Source of the DNA: Rhodospirillales bacterium
GTDB taxonomy: Bacteria > Pseudomonadota > Alphaproteobacteria > Rhodospirillales > Defluviicoccaceae
Length of the DNA: 35,306 bases
Direction of reading: 5' to 3'
Assembly: GCA_007695045.1 (NCBI GenBank)
Contig: REEP01000083.1
Location: 1-35,306 of the forward strand
Part shown: positions 25,289 through 34,246 of the stretch, in pieces
How the letters are laid out: each line of letters starts with the position of its first letter
How positions within the stretch are numbered: position 1 is the stretch's first letter
Notes under the pieces: model-generated
What the model saw: the letters and a program-made list of their open reading frames with translations, nothing else
What the model was told of the DNA's origin: nothing
Database searches by the model: none
Position numbers and translations under genes: made by a program

Positions 25289-25785
25289 TGCCGTTGGGAC
25301 GACTCGCAGGTATGCACCGGCAACTGCTGCGCAGGCTTGCGGCTGCGGCGATGACGATGCTCGTGCTCGTGCTGGTGTCCGGATGCTCCACACCATCCTG
25401 GCTTTGCCTCAATCCGTCCGGCGTGAGCACTGTCACAATCCGGGCCCAGCCGAACGCCAACATCAATAGCGCTGTCGCTGTCGACTTGCTCTTCGTTCGC
25501 GACGATCAGCTTGTCACGGAACTTCTGCAGACACCGGCCTTGGACTATTTCGCGCGGCGCGATCAGATACGGCGAGACTTCACCGACAGTGACGTGCGGC
25601 GATGGTCCTGGGAACTGGCTCCGGGGCAGCAGGTTGACCGGGCGTCGGTCAGCCCGCCCTGTGGACGGAAAGCCACGTTCGTGTTTGCCAGCTACGCAAC
25701 CCCTGGTGACCATCGTCTTCGCCTGGGCGACGACAGCGCCGTCGTCATCATCCTCAACGAACGGGATTTTCAGGTGCAGCCATGA
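25288..25785 (+). CDS. tssJ: TssJ-like outer-membrane lipoprotein of type VI secretion
   Basis: The 165-aa product has a lipoprotein signal (MTMLVLVLVSGC) with the lipidated cysteine at residue 33. A predicted beta-rich domain follows, with VSTVTIRAQPNANINSAVAV and AVVIILNERDFQ. The N-asparagine and VAV strand region resembles TssJ, which ties TssM to the outer membrane. Direct similarity is modest, and the call leans on its place before tssK-tssL-tssM. ATG 25288 overlaps the SPOR stop (TGATG). A later ATG at 25312 would still keep the signal. Two further cysteines (in SWLCLNP and SPPCGRK) could form a disulfide. Confidence 0.72.
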   Translation: MPLGRLAGMHRQLLRRLAAAAMTMLVLVLVSGCSTPSWLCLNPSGVSTVTIRAQPNANINSAVAVDLLFVRDDQLVTELLQTPALDYFARRDQIRRDFTDSDVRRWSWELAPGQQVDRASVSPPCGRKATFVFASYATPGDHRLRLGDDSAVVIILNERDFQVQP

Positions 25786-25810
25786 TGCCGACAGCAGCCG
25801 CCGTGGTTGG

Positions 25811-27208
25811 ATGGTCATGACCGGATCGGACCACATTCCAGGCGCGGTCTTGTGGCATGAAGGCATGCTGCTGGCCCCTCAGCACTTCCAGCAGGCGGAC
25901 CGGCGCATGGAGAGCCTGCTCGCCTACCACCTTATGGCGGCCGCACCCTATCATCGCGGCGTACGCCACCTGGACATCGACAAGAGCCTCCTGCTGGAAG
26001 GCGTGTTCCGGGTCAACCGGCTGGAAACGGTGCTGCCGGATGGGCTCCTGGCCGTGCATCCGGCGCCCGGTTCCGACGCTCTCGAGATCGACTTGAACGC
26101 GCTGGATCCGGGGCCGGGGGCTGCACCGGTGGCGATCCACTTGGCCGTGGCGGCAGCCGGCCGGGACGGTGGTGACAGCGGTGCAACGGCCCGTTTCCGC
26201 CGCAGCGAGGGCGAGGAGGTTTTGGATGAGAACGGCGACGGCGTCACCGAGGTGCCGCGGCTGATGCCGCTGCTGACTTTGCTCGCCACCGAAGGCCCAC
26301 GCCGACCGCCACCCCGACGGTACGTCAGCGTGCCGCTGGCGGTGGTCGGCTTCGAGGACGACACCTTCGTTTTGGGGCCTTTCGTCCCGCCTGTCCTCGC
26401 CGTGGTACCCGGGTCGCGCCTGCATGATATTGTGACGGATGTGGCGGCGCTGGTCCGCGCCAGGGCGATTTCGTTGGCCGATCGGTTACAGGGGCCGATG
26501 CCCGAAGGAGCCGAGTTTGTGGCCGGCGTCACTTGGCCGGCGGTGCGGGCCTTGGTCAGTGCGCTGCCGCGGCTGGAAGCGTTGCTGCATGCGGGCAATG
26601 CCCATCCGTTTGTGGTCTACCTTGCCCTCTGCGACACGGCCGGCAATGTCGCCTGTCTCGGCGGACAGCCGGCGCCGCCGCAGTTCGAGCCCTATCACCA
26701 CGATGATCCCCTGCCGGCATTCACGCAAATCGCCGCTTTCATTGAGCGCGTGGTGGACCGGCTGCACGAACCCTATCAAGCCGTGCGATTCACCCGGGAG
26801 ACCGAGGGCCGTTTCACCCTGGCGATCCGGGACGAGTGGATTGCCGAGGAAATGCTTCTCGGGGTTCGGGCAGCCCCCGGGCAGCCTCCGGCACAGGCGG
26901 CTGCTTGGCTGGAGCGGTCCCTGATCGCCGCGGCGCCTGCGCTCGACGGGATCCGGCAACGCCGGACCCTCGGCCTCAAGCGCCGCAGCATCGACAGTGT
27001 GCGCGAGTTCGATCTGATCCCACCGCGGAATGTGGTGCTGTTCGGTCTCGCGCTCGACCGGGCCCTGGTGATGGCCGGTGAACGGCTGGTGATTGAAGGT
27101 TCTCATGCCGGCCCCGACCGGGATGTGCCGGCGGAGATCGTGCTGTACGTGCCGCGGGAGGGCCGAAGCGCCCGCCCGCCCGGCCCTGGGTTCGGAGAAG
27201 CCCGATGA
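25811..27208 (+). CDS. tssK: Type VI secretion baseplate protein TssK
   Basis: The protein carries the TssK N-terminal signature PGAVLWHEGMLLAPQHFQQA, then SLLAYHLMAAAPYHRGVRHL. Later come the helical segment PRLEALLHAGNAHPFVVYLA and the C-terminal LGLKRRSIDSVREFDLIPPR, NVVLFGLALDRALV. TssK trimers join the baseplate wedges (TssF/G) to the membrane complex. The frame is open well upstream inside tssJ. The ATG at 25811 (465 aa) or 25817 is the likely start, 25 or 31 bases after tssJ, with a weak ribosome binding site. The stop overlaps tssL by four bases. Confidence 0.93.
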   Translation: MVMTGSDHIPGAVLWHEGMLLAPQHFQQADRRMESLLAYHLMAAAPYHRGVRHLDIDKSLLLEGVFRVNRLETVLPDGLLAVHPAPGSDALEIDLNALDPGPGAAPVAIHLAVAAAGRDGGDSGATARFRRSEGEEVLDENGDGVTEVPRLMPLLTLLATEGPRRPPPRRYVSVPLAVVGFEDDTFVLGPFVPPVLAVVPGSRLHDIVTDVAALVRARAISLADRLQGPMPEGAEFVAGVTWPAVRALVSALPRLEALLHAGNAHPFVVYLALCDTAGNVACLGGQPAPPQFEPYHHDDPLPAFTQIAAFIERVVDRLHEPYQAVRFTRETEGRFTLAIRDEWIAEEMLLGVRAAPGQPPAQAAAWLERSLIAAAPALDGIRQRRTLGLKRRSIDSVREFDLIPPRNVVLFGLALDRALVMAGERLVIEGSHAGPDRDVPAEIVLYVPREGRSARPPGPGFGEAR

Positions 27209-27972
27209 CGACTGCGAGTCGGGCGCCGGAGGTGCGGCGGGCATTGGAACGGTTTCGCGCTTTCTACGCGGACCTTGCCGACGTCAAGGCACAGATCCGG
27301 GCCGGCGCGTGGCGACGGGACGAGGAAGATGCCGGGCCGGAGGCGGTGGTGCGTCCGGTGTTCGCACGGTTGCGACGGTCCTTGGCGGATCTCGGCTATG
27401 ACCGCCGTCGGGATCGGACGGAGATCGATGTGGGCTACGTCATGGCTGCCGTGGCCGACGAGGTTATGCTGCACATGGTCGATTGGGAGGGGCGGCGCAT
27501 TTGGTCGTCGACCCTGTTGGAAGAGGCGATCTACGGCAGCCGCGAGGCCGGCGATCGCGTGCTGGACGCTGGCGCGGCAGTGGCCGCGGGGCGTCAGTCC
27601 GATCGGAAGGATCTCGCGGCGGCGATCCTGCTTGCCCTGTTGCTGGGGTTTCGTGGCCGCTGTCGTGGCGCCGATCATACCGGGGAGATCGCCGACCTCA
27701 AGGCGCGGCTCTATGCGTTGGTGTTCGGCCGCCCGTTCGATCCGACGGTGGACTGGCAGACGATCATGTCGGGCGCCGTCGGCCCCACCCTGGACGCGGG
27801 CCGTCTGCGCCGGCTGCCGCGATTGGCGCCGTGGGTTATGGCGATCGCGGCCACGGTGGTGCTCTATCTGGCAGTAAGCCACGTGATCTGGTGGTCTGCC
27901 ACCAGCTCGCTTCTCGCCACGTCGGATCGCATTGCCGCCGGCGACGCCACGCGCGTGGAACGGGACCGGTGA
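27205..27972 (+). CDS. tssL: Type VI secretion membrane protein TssL (DotU/IcmH family)
   Basis: The 255-aa protein has a cytosolic helical domain with the DotU pattern (VMAAVADEVMLHMVDWEGRR, IWSSTLLEEAIYG, ILLALLLGFRGR). A single C-terminal membrane helix follows at about residues 207-229 (LAPWVMAIAATVVLYLAV). This is standard TssL topology. It forms the inner-membrane complex with TssM and contacts TssK. There is no C-terminal peptidoglycan-binding domain, so wall anchoring may come from another protein, perhaps the SPOR protein upstream. GGAGAAG lies before the ATG, which overlaps the tssK stop. Confidence 0.92.
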   Translation: MTTASRAPEVRRALERFRAFYADLADVKAQIRAGAWRRDEEDAGPEAVVRPVFARLRRSLADLGYDRRRDRTEIDVGYVMAAVADEVMLHMVDWEGRRIWSSTLLEEAIYGSREAGDRVLDAGAAVAAGRQSDRKDLAAAILLALLLGFRGRCRGADHTGEIADLKARLYALVFGRPFDPTVDWQTIMSGAVGPTLDAGRLRRLPRLAPWVMAIAATVVLYLAVSHVIWWSATSSLLATSDRIAAGDATRVERDR

Positions 27973-27985
27973 AGGCCGCCGAACC

Positions 27986-30900
27986 ATGACCGGGCTGGGA
28001 CCATGGCTCCCGTGGATCGTCCTCGCGCTGATCGTGTTGCTGGCGGCGGTGGTGGTGGGCGTGCTGGTGTGGGTGTGGCGACGGAACGCCGGGTCCGAAG
28101 GGACGGAGACGGCGGATGGTGTCGCCGCGGCAGACGACGACCAATCAACCGCTCCTTCGCGCCCGGTTTCCGAAGCGGCCCGCAGCGGTGTGCAGGCGGC
28201 GATGGCCCGGCTTCAGGGCCTGACCGGCCCCCGAGACCACCCGTATGCCGTGCCCTGGGTCGCCATGGTGAGTCTCGAGGGGGCGCGGGCCTCGGAGGCG
28301 ATCGCCGGACTGGAACTGAATCAGGCCGGTGAGGGCGCGCTTGCCCCGGTGATCGGCGTGCACTGCACGTTCCGGTTCACTCAGGATGGCGCCATCGTCG
28401 ATGTGGACGAGGGGTTGCTGTCATCCCGGGGCTGGGGTGAGCGCTGGAATACTTTGCTCCGGAGCATCCGCTTGAGCCGCCCGGAACGGCCCTTGGACGG
28501 TCTGGTGGTGGCGGTGCCGGTCGCCGATCTGATCGGGCCGGCCGCGTTGACGCCAGACCGGCTCAGTGCCGCCGGTGGCCAGCTTTATGAGCTGATCTGG
28601 TCGATCCAGCGCCTGACCGGGCTGCGCGTTCCGATCTACGTGATGCTCACCGGTTGCGAGGCCGTAGACGGCTTCCGGGACTTGGCGGCAGCCCTTCCGG
28701 AGGCAGCACGCGACGACGTGCTCGGCTGGTCGGTGCCCTATGCCCTGGATACCGCCTATGCACCGCGATGGATCGATGAAGGCGTCGACCAACTCGTCCA
28801 GGATCTGACGGCCCTGCAGCTTCAGGTGCTGATGCGTCTGGATGATCCTGCCGCCGCCGATGCGGTGTTTCTGTTCCCGGGACAGGTCCGTCGGCTGCGG
28901 GATCCACTCCGCATTCTGCTCACCGGTATGCTGCGAACCAGCGCCTATCATGAGGCCTTCCTGTTCCGTGGTTTTTATCTGACCGGCACGGTGGCGGGGC
29001 AGGAGGCAGCGGAAGGACGCCCGGTTGCCGGGAGGCAGGCCGATGGGGAGGGCGAGGAGGTATCGGAGCCAGCGGCCGGACGTGCGGCATTCGTCCGGGG
29101 CCTGTTCGCCAAGAAGGTGTTTCGCGAATACCAGCTGGCCCGTCCTGCCGCGGGCGCGCTCACGGTCCGCCACCGGCGCGTGCGAATTGCGCAGGGCGCG
29201 CTGGCCGCGATTCTGGTTCTCGCCCTGATCGGCATTGCCACCGTGGCCGGTACCTCCGGGCGGATCACCAGCGCTCGCCAACTGGTGGACACCCTGGACC
29301 GCCAGATCGACCGGGTCACGGCGGAACGGCAACGAACGGAAATGGCGGAACTCAACCTGGATCAGGTGGCCGACGCGGCCTTCCAGGTCCTCGCGGCGAT
29401 GAGCCGCTTGCAGGTGACAACGGTGGAAACCTGGGCGGCGCCGACATCGTTGCTCACCGGGGCCGACCGCCGCGTCGAGCGCGCGATCGGCGTCGGTTAC
29501 GAGACGAGTGTGCTGGTTGCCGTCCGTATCGGCCTGTCGTTCCGGCTCAACGAAGTTTTGGCGGATGCCGACCGTATTCTGCGCACGCCGGCCGGCTCCG
29601 CGGCACGTCCGCCGGCGGAACGGGTGGAACGGGCTCTGTCGGGTCTCTCGTCCGGCTTGGCACGCTACGCGCAGGCCATGACGGCGTTCGAGGGGCTGCC
29701 ACGCACCCAGAGCATCGACGATCTGGCCGACTTGATCGACTATGCCCTCGACAAGACTTTGCCACCCGGCTTTCGCGATAATCGGGCCTTGTACGAGAAG
29801 GCATTGCGGAATGTGCGGGTGCCGGCGTCTCGGGCGGTGGCGTATTTCGAGTCGATGCTGGAAGAGGTGATTGCGCGTGCGGCCTGGCTTCGCTACCCGC
29901 AAGGACCGCTGGCCGTTGCCGTCGAGTCCCTGGAGGAGACGGCCCGACGGATCCTCGACGACAGCCCCGAGATGCACCGTGCCGCGTGCCCTGTCCCGGG
30001 CTCGGGCTTGGGCTTGGGCGGCACGACGCCTGACGACACCGACAGGGCGGAAACGCTCCGCAACAATCTCAGGTTGATCAAAGAAGAGTTGTCTGGTGAC
30101 GGGTCGCTCTGGCTGGATCCCGGCGTGGCCGATCCGGACCCCGTGTTCAGCGAGGTGTTGACCCGAGTCCGGGCGCTCGATCTGGTATCGGAGTCGTTCG
30201 CCGATCATCTGGACACCATCGTCGATAACGCGCGTGCGATCGGCCGGGCCGATCTGGCGGCGGCGCGGTTCGCCGGCGAACCGGTGTTGCTGGTGTCGCA
30301 AGTCGATCACCGCTGGACCGTGGCCCCGGCGCTGCTGGCTTTGCGCGACGCCTTGGAGGCCCTGTTCCGCCAGCCATTCATGGCGGATGTGCCGGCGGCG
30401 CCGGTGGCCGTCGCGGATCCTGGGCGGCCGTTGCGGTGGGAGCCGCCGGTTCTGCAACAGGGCATGGTTCGGGCGGAAAGCTACCTGGTGTTTGCCAGCC
30501 GCGATCTCGGCCGGCTTCGGGTGCGGGGAGACGACGGCGCCGCGGACGGCCCCGAGGGATGCACCACGCCCGACTGCCTGATGGCGAAGATGATCGCGCG
30601 CAACATCGCTCTCGATCGCGTCTGTCGGCATGCGCAGGCCACGGTGGCGCAGGCGGCGCGGCCGCTGACCCTCGGGGCGGCGACCAGCGGGGCGGGCGAT
30701 GCCGCCTTGCGGGCCGAGGTCCGTAATTTTGCCGCCGCCCAGCCTCTTTTGTCGCGGCTCAGGGATACCTGGCGGCAGGTCGGGTTGGATGGTCCGGCTG
30801 CGGCGCTTGACGGCTTGGCCACCGAGCAGGCCACGCGCCTCCTTGACGGCGTCGATCGGTTGTTGCAGGTCACCGCGCCCTATCAGCCACTGGACCCGAC

Positions 30901-32167
30901 GTTCTCCTGGTGGAACGGGGAGGAGCCGCTCGCAGCCACCAGCTTCGGCGCTGCCAGTGTGGCCGATCTTGCCGGCATGCTGGCCTTGCCCCGGGATTTC
31001 ATGGACTTCCTCGCCCGTGACTTGGCAGAGCCGCTGGTGCAGTACCTGGGCGGCGGCCGACCCGTGGTGGGGGCCGCTGCCGGCACGCGCCCCCAGCGCC
31101 TGGTGGGGGATACGCTGGCACGGTGGACCGGCATTATCGCTGCGCTCAACGGCTACGACCAGAACCAGCCTCGCAACAGCTTGCGTCAGTTGGAACGATT
31201 CATCCTCGAAGGCATGGATGAGATCACGCTGGACAATTGCCAGGCGCGCACTCAGGTGGTTGGCCGGCCGCGCGACTATTTCGAGGAACAGGAGCAGTCC
31301 TTGCGGCGGGCATTGGCGAGCCGGTGCGCCCGCATCCAGCAGCAGCAGGCGGTCACGGCCTACGGCGCGATCCGGGACGAATTCAATCAGCGCTTGGCCG
31401 GGCGCTTTCCTTTTGTCGGGCTCGGCCTTGGCGTCGATCCCTCAGCTGCGCTCATGGCGCCGCGGGCCGATCCGGGTCAGGTCCGCCGCTTTTTCGCCCG
31501 GTTCGACGAGGCCGCCGAGAACGCGCAGGCGCAGTTGGGGGGTGGCGCTCGGGCCCGTGCGGCCACGGCGTTCTTGAGCCAGCTTGCCGCCGTCCGCGAT
31601 GCGTTGGCACCGATGCTGGTGGCTCCAGGGGTGGATATGCCGCTCAGCTACCAACTCGATCTCGCCTTTCGCACCAATCCGAGCCAGGATCGGGGCGGCA
31701 ATCAGGTCCTGGAGTGGATTTTCGAAGTTGCCGACCGTCGGGTGACATCCTTTCAGGCGGCCCCGACCATCACCTGGACCTATGGCGAGCCGGTCCGGGT
31801 GTCGCTGCGCTGGGCCCGCAACGCTCCCCAGGTGCCGGCTCCAAGCGGGGCCGCCGGACCGGTCGTTCAGGACACGACGGCGACGTTTTCCTACACCGAC
31901 CCCTGGGCGGTGTTGTCGCTGATCGCGGGCCATACGCCCGACCGCGCGCGCATGGTCGCGCTGTCGGATCAGCAAGGCAGCGTGGTCGAACTGGAGGTCC
32001 CGCTGCAACGGAATCCGGAGGCTGCGGCCGGTGGTGTGGCCGCGCCGGACCGGGCGCGGGTCTACCTGAACATCGGTTTCACGGCATTGATCCAGGAGCC
32101 CGGTCAGCCGGAGGAGCGACAGGCACTGGAACTGCCGGTGTTCCCGGCGGCGGCCCCGGATCTGTGA
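27986..32167 (+). CDS. tssM: Type VI secretion membrane protein TssM (IcmF family), degenerate P-loop
   Basis: The 1393-aa protein has a membrane helix at about residues 8-31 and another at about 402-422 (GALAAILVLALIGIATVAG). The cytosolic IcmF domain lies between them (RPLDGLVVAVPVADLIGPAA, LFRGFYLTGTVAG, FVRGLFAKKVFREYQLA). A large periplasmic part ends with the family C-terminal domain (TATFSYTDPWAVLSLI). Where IcmF normally has a Walker A (GPPGSGKT-like), this protein reads MVSLEGARASEAIAG. The Walker B region reads AIVDVDEG instead of a LDTAG-type sequence. ATP binding is therefore unlikely. TssM spans the periplasm and binds TssJ. The chosen ATG is 13 bases after tssL. Confidence 0.93.
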   Translation: MTGLGPWLPWIVLALIVLLAAVVVGVLVWVWRRNAGSEGTETADGVAAADDDQSTAPSRPVSEAARSGVQAAMARLQGLTGPRDHPYAVPWVAMVSLEGARASEAIAGLELNQAGEGALAPVIGVHCTFRFTQDGAIVDVDEGLLSSRGWGERWNTLLRSIRLSRPERPLDGLVVAVPVADLIGPAALTPDRLSAAGGQLYELIWSIQRLTGLRVPIYVMLTGCEAVDGFRDLAAALPEAARDDVLGWSVPYALDTAYAPRWIDEGVDQLVQDLTALQLQVLMRLDDPAAADAVFLFPGQVRRLRDPLRILLTGMLRTSAYHEAFLFRGFYLTGTVAGQEAAEGRPVAGRQADGEGEEVSEPAAGRAAFVRGLFAKKVFREYQLARPAAGALTVRHRRVRIAQGALAAILVLALIGIATVAGTSGRITSARQLVDTLDRQIDRVTAERQRTEMAELNLDQVADAAFQVLAAMSRLQVTTVETWAAPTSLLTGADRRVERAIGVGYETSVLVAVRIGLSFRLNEVLADADRILRTPAGSAARPPAERVERALSGLSSGLARYAQAMTAFEGLPRTQSIDDLADLIDYALDKTLPPGFRDNRALYEKALRNVRVPASRAVAYFESMLEEVIARAAWLRYPQGPLAVAVESLEETARRILDDSPEMHRAACPVPGSGLGLGGTTPDDTDRAETLRNNLRLIKEELSGDGSLWLDPGVADPDPVFSEVLTRVRALDLVSESFADHLDTIVDNARAIGRADLAAARFAGEPVLLVSQVDHRWTVAPALLALRDALEALFRQPFMADVPAAPVAVADPGRPLRWEPPVLQQGMVRAESYLVFASRDLGRLRVRGDDGAADGPEGCTTPDCLMAKMIARNIALDRVCRHAQATVAQAARPLTLGAATSGAGDAALRAEVRNFAAAQPLLSRLRDTWRQVGLDGPAAALDGLATEQATRLLDGVDRLLQVTAPYQPLDPTFSWWNGEEPLAATSFGAASVADLAGMLALPRDFMDFLARDLAEPLVQYLGGGRPVVGAAAGTRPQRLVGDTLARWTGIIAALNGYDQNQPRNSLRQLERFILEGMDEITLDNCQARTQVVGRPRDYFEEQEQSLRRALASRCARIQQQQAVTAYGAIRDEFNQRLAGRFPFVGLGLGVDPSAALMAPRADPGQVRRFFARFDEAAENAQAQLGGGARARAATAFLSQLAAVRDALAPMLVAPGVDMPLSYQLDLAFRTNPSQDRGGNQVLEWIFEVADRRVTSFQAAPTITWTYGEPVRVSLRWARNAPQVPAPSGAAGPVVQDTTATFSYTDPWAVLSLIAGHTPDRARMVALSDQQGSVVELEVPLQRNPEAAAGGVAAPDRARVYLNIGFTALIQEPGQPEERQALELPVFPAAAPDL

Positions 32168-32296
32168 GTGCCTCTGTTTCTCTGTTTTTTGGTGTGAATG
32201 CAAGCAACGAACGATTCTGTTACTTTATGCCTTCGACCTTCACCTCGTTTGTGTTACATTCCCGTGCCCCCTTCGTTGTAGGAGGATGCTTCGCTC
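32168..32296. other. Intergenic region between tssM and tssA
   Basis: This 129-base gap is clearly more AT-rich than its surroundings, with several T-runs, as expected for a promoter region. A TACATT (32255-32260) lies 17 bases after a poor -35 (TTCGAC, 32232-32237). No sigma-54 GG-N10-GC pair was found. GGAGG (32281-32285) precedes the tssA GTG. It probably separates a SPOR-tssJKLM unit from a tssABC unit. Confidence 0.4.
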
Positions 32297-33451
32297 GTGG
32301 CCGCTGAGCCTGTCCGGGACTTGCCACACCAACCGACTTCCGGAAGCGGACAGCAACCCCGTTTTCCGGAGGCGGAGGTGATTTTGGCACCGTTGCCGGG
32401 TGACAATCCCGCCGGGGTCTCGGTCCGCTATGAGGGGGACTATGATCGGATCCAGGAGGCGCGGCGCGAAGACAACCCGACTTTGCCGCAAGGCATCTGG
32501 CAGCACGATCTGAAGCACGCGGATTGGGACGAGGTTGTCGACCTTTGTGTCGATACGCTGGCCCACCGCTCCAAGGACCTTCAGGTCGCAGCCTGGCTGC
32601 TGGAAGCGCTGGTTCGGCGTGACGGCTTCGCCGGCCTGGGGCCGGGTCTCGACCTCATGACCGGACTGTGCCGACAGTTCTGGTCCGACATGTTTCCCGA
32701 GTTTGACGGGGACGATCCGGCTCCCCGGCTGGCCCCCGTCGAATGGGTCAACGAAAAGCTGCCCGAGATCTTGTTCCAGCAACCGGTCACCCGCGCCGGC
32801 GCCATCACCGTCGAAAGCCACGCCTGGTCCGATTACGTCAACGCGCAGCGTCACGAAATCACCCGGGTGCGTGATCGCAAGTCGGCGGACAAGGCCGAGA
32901 GCCGGGGCGCGGTGACTCTGGCGCAATTCAGCGCCGCCGTGGCGGCGACCAGTTCTGATGTCTTCAAGGATAACCTGGACCACCTCGACGACGGCCATCG
33001 CGCTCTCGACGATCTGAACGCGGTCCTGCAGGAACGGTGCGGGCGGGATGCTCCCGGGCTGGGCCGTCTCCGCGATGCCATCGACAACATAGCCGGCTTT
33101 CTCCGCACGGTGCTGATGGAACGGGGGGAGATCATGACCGAACCCGACACCGGGGCCGGCGCGACGGAAGCGGCGGAGGCGAGCGTGCACGAGGGCGATG
33201 AGGGGGAACCCACGGCGTGGATGCCGTCCGGGGCCGGTCCGATCCGGAGCCGGGAGGAAGCCTACCGACGCCTCGCCGAGGTGGCGGACTACCTTGCCCG
33301 AACCGAGCCGCACAGCCCGACGCCGTATCTGATCCGACGCGCCATCGCCTGGGGCAACCTGCCGTTGCCCGCGCTGATCATGGAGTTGACCCATGGCGGC
33401 AAGGATGTTTCTGCTTTGTTCGATATGTTGGGGTTGTCCGACCGCCATTGA
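32297..33451 (+). CDS. tssA: Type VI secretion protein TssA (ImpA family)
   Basis: The 384-aa protein has the ImpA N-terminal domain, with LPGDNPAGVSVRYEGDYDRI, GIWQHDLKHADWDEVVDLC, LQVAAWLLEALVRRDGFAG and LCRQFWSDMFPEFDGDD. The short conserved C-terminal region is AYRRLAEVADYLARTEPHSP and WGNLPLPALIMEL. This C-terminus is the ring-forming type found in many TssA proteins. TssA helps start and coordinate sheath polymerisation. The start is GTG, 11 bases after GGAGG. An ATG inside the ribosome binding site is out of place. Confidence 0.93.
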   Translation: MAAEPVRDLPHQPTSGSGQQPRFPEAEVILAPLPGDNPAGVSVRYEGDYDRIQEARREDNPTLPQGIWQHDLKHADWDEVVDLCVDTLAHRSKDLQVAAWLLEALVRRDGFAGLGPGLDLMTGLCRQFWSDMFPEFDGDDPAPRLAPVEWVNEKLPEILFQQPVTRAGAITVESHAWSDYVNAQRHEITRVRDRKSADKAESRGAVTLAQFSAAVAATSSDVFKDNLDHLDDGHRALDDLNAVLQERCGRDAPGLGRLRDAIDNIAGFLRTVLMERGEIMTEPDTGAGATEAAEASVHEGDEGEPTAWMPSGAGPIRSREEAYRRLAEVADYLARTEPHSPTPYLIRRAIAWGNLPLPALIMELTHGGKDVSALFDMLGLSDRH

Positions 33452-33461
33452 CCGCCTGTCA

Positions 33462-33514
33462 CCAGTAACGATTTTTTGAACGGTCGGGAGGTATTCGTGA
33501 GTTTTTGTTACTGG
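33462..33514. repeat. Inverted repeat CCAGTAAC/GTTACTGG between tssA and tssB
   Basis: CCAGTAAC (33462-33469) and its exact complement GTTACTGG (33507-33514) lie 45 bases apart, centre to centre, in the 119-base tssA-tssB gap. The stretch between is T-rich. It could be a long-range mRNA hairpin lowering or protecting tssBC expression, or paired protein-binding half sites. No clear promoter was found. A strong GGAGAGGAG site precedes tssB. Confidence 0.6.
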
Positions 33515-33570
33515 AAGATCGGTCGTCAGAAAACATCTAAAACGCGCTGCACAGGAGAGGAGATTTACTT

Positions 33571-34167
33571 ATGGCGGAAAGTACGCAGCATGCCCTGAGC
33601 CGGGTTCGCCCGCCGCGGGTTCAAATCACCTACGATGTCGAGATCGGTGGCGCGATCGAGAAGATCGAATTGCCGTTCGTCGTTGGCATCATGGCAGACC
33701 TTTCCGGACATCGTGACGTAGAGATCGATGGCTCGGTCCAGGACATGAAGCCGGTGAAGGATCGCAAGTTCATCGAGATCGACCGCGACAACTTCAACAC
33801 GGTTCTGGAAAAAATCGGTCCGCGCCTCAAGCTGAAGGTGCCGGACCGGCTCAAGGATGACGGCAGCGAGACTTCGGTGTCTTTGCAGTTCCGGAGCATG
33901 GACGACTTCAACCCCGTCGAGTTCCTGAAGCAGATCCCGGCGCTGAAGGAATTGTACGAGGAACGTCAGACACTGCGCGACCTGCTGACCAAACTCGACG
34001 GCAACGACGAGCTCGATACGCTGCTGCAGGAGGTGATCGACAACACCGCCGACGCGCAGACGACCTTGCGAGACGAGTTGGCCAAGGAGCTTGAGGCCGG
34101 CGAGAGCAGTGGCGCTGCCAGTGATGAAACCCCGGCTGCCGCAGGCAAGCCGGAAGCGGAAACCTGA
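33571..34167 (+). CDS. tssB: Type VI secretion sheath protein TssB (VipA)
   Basis: The 198-aa protein has the TssB signature. It shows SRVRPPRVQITYDVEIGGAI, ELPFVVGIMADLSG, KDRKFIEIDRDNFNTVLEKI and FRSMDDFNPVEFLKQIPAL. It pairs with TssC to build the contractile sheath around the Hcp tube. The last 30 residues are an Ala/Glu/Ser-rich tail beyond the conserved core. tssC follows after 79 bases. Confidence 0.96.
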   Translation: MAESTQHALSRVRPPRVQITYDVEIGGAIEKIELPFVVGIMADLSGHRDVEIDGSVQDMKPVKDRKFIEIDRDNFNTVLEKIGPRLKLKVPDRLKDDGSETSVSLQFRSMDDFNPVEFLKQIPALKELYEERQTLRDLLTKLDGNDELDTLLQEVIDNTADAQTTLRDELAKELEAGESSGAASDETPAAAGKPEAET

Positions 34168-34246
34168 CACGGTCGCATGACCGAAGGGCACAAACAGGTC
34201 AATACCATCGGCGCCGCGCAGGCGGCGCGCGTCAAGGGAGACGACC

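Noticed and set aside
28421-30631. Minus-strand open frame of 736 codons inside tssM
   Set aside because: The sense frame is clearly TssM. The antisense product is His/Arg/Gly-rich with no family signature, typical of a shadow frame.
32168-33570. Sigma-54 promoters before tssA or tssB
   Set aside because: GG and GC pairs were looked for with ten bases between them; none fits in either gap.
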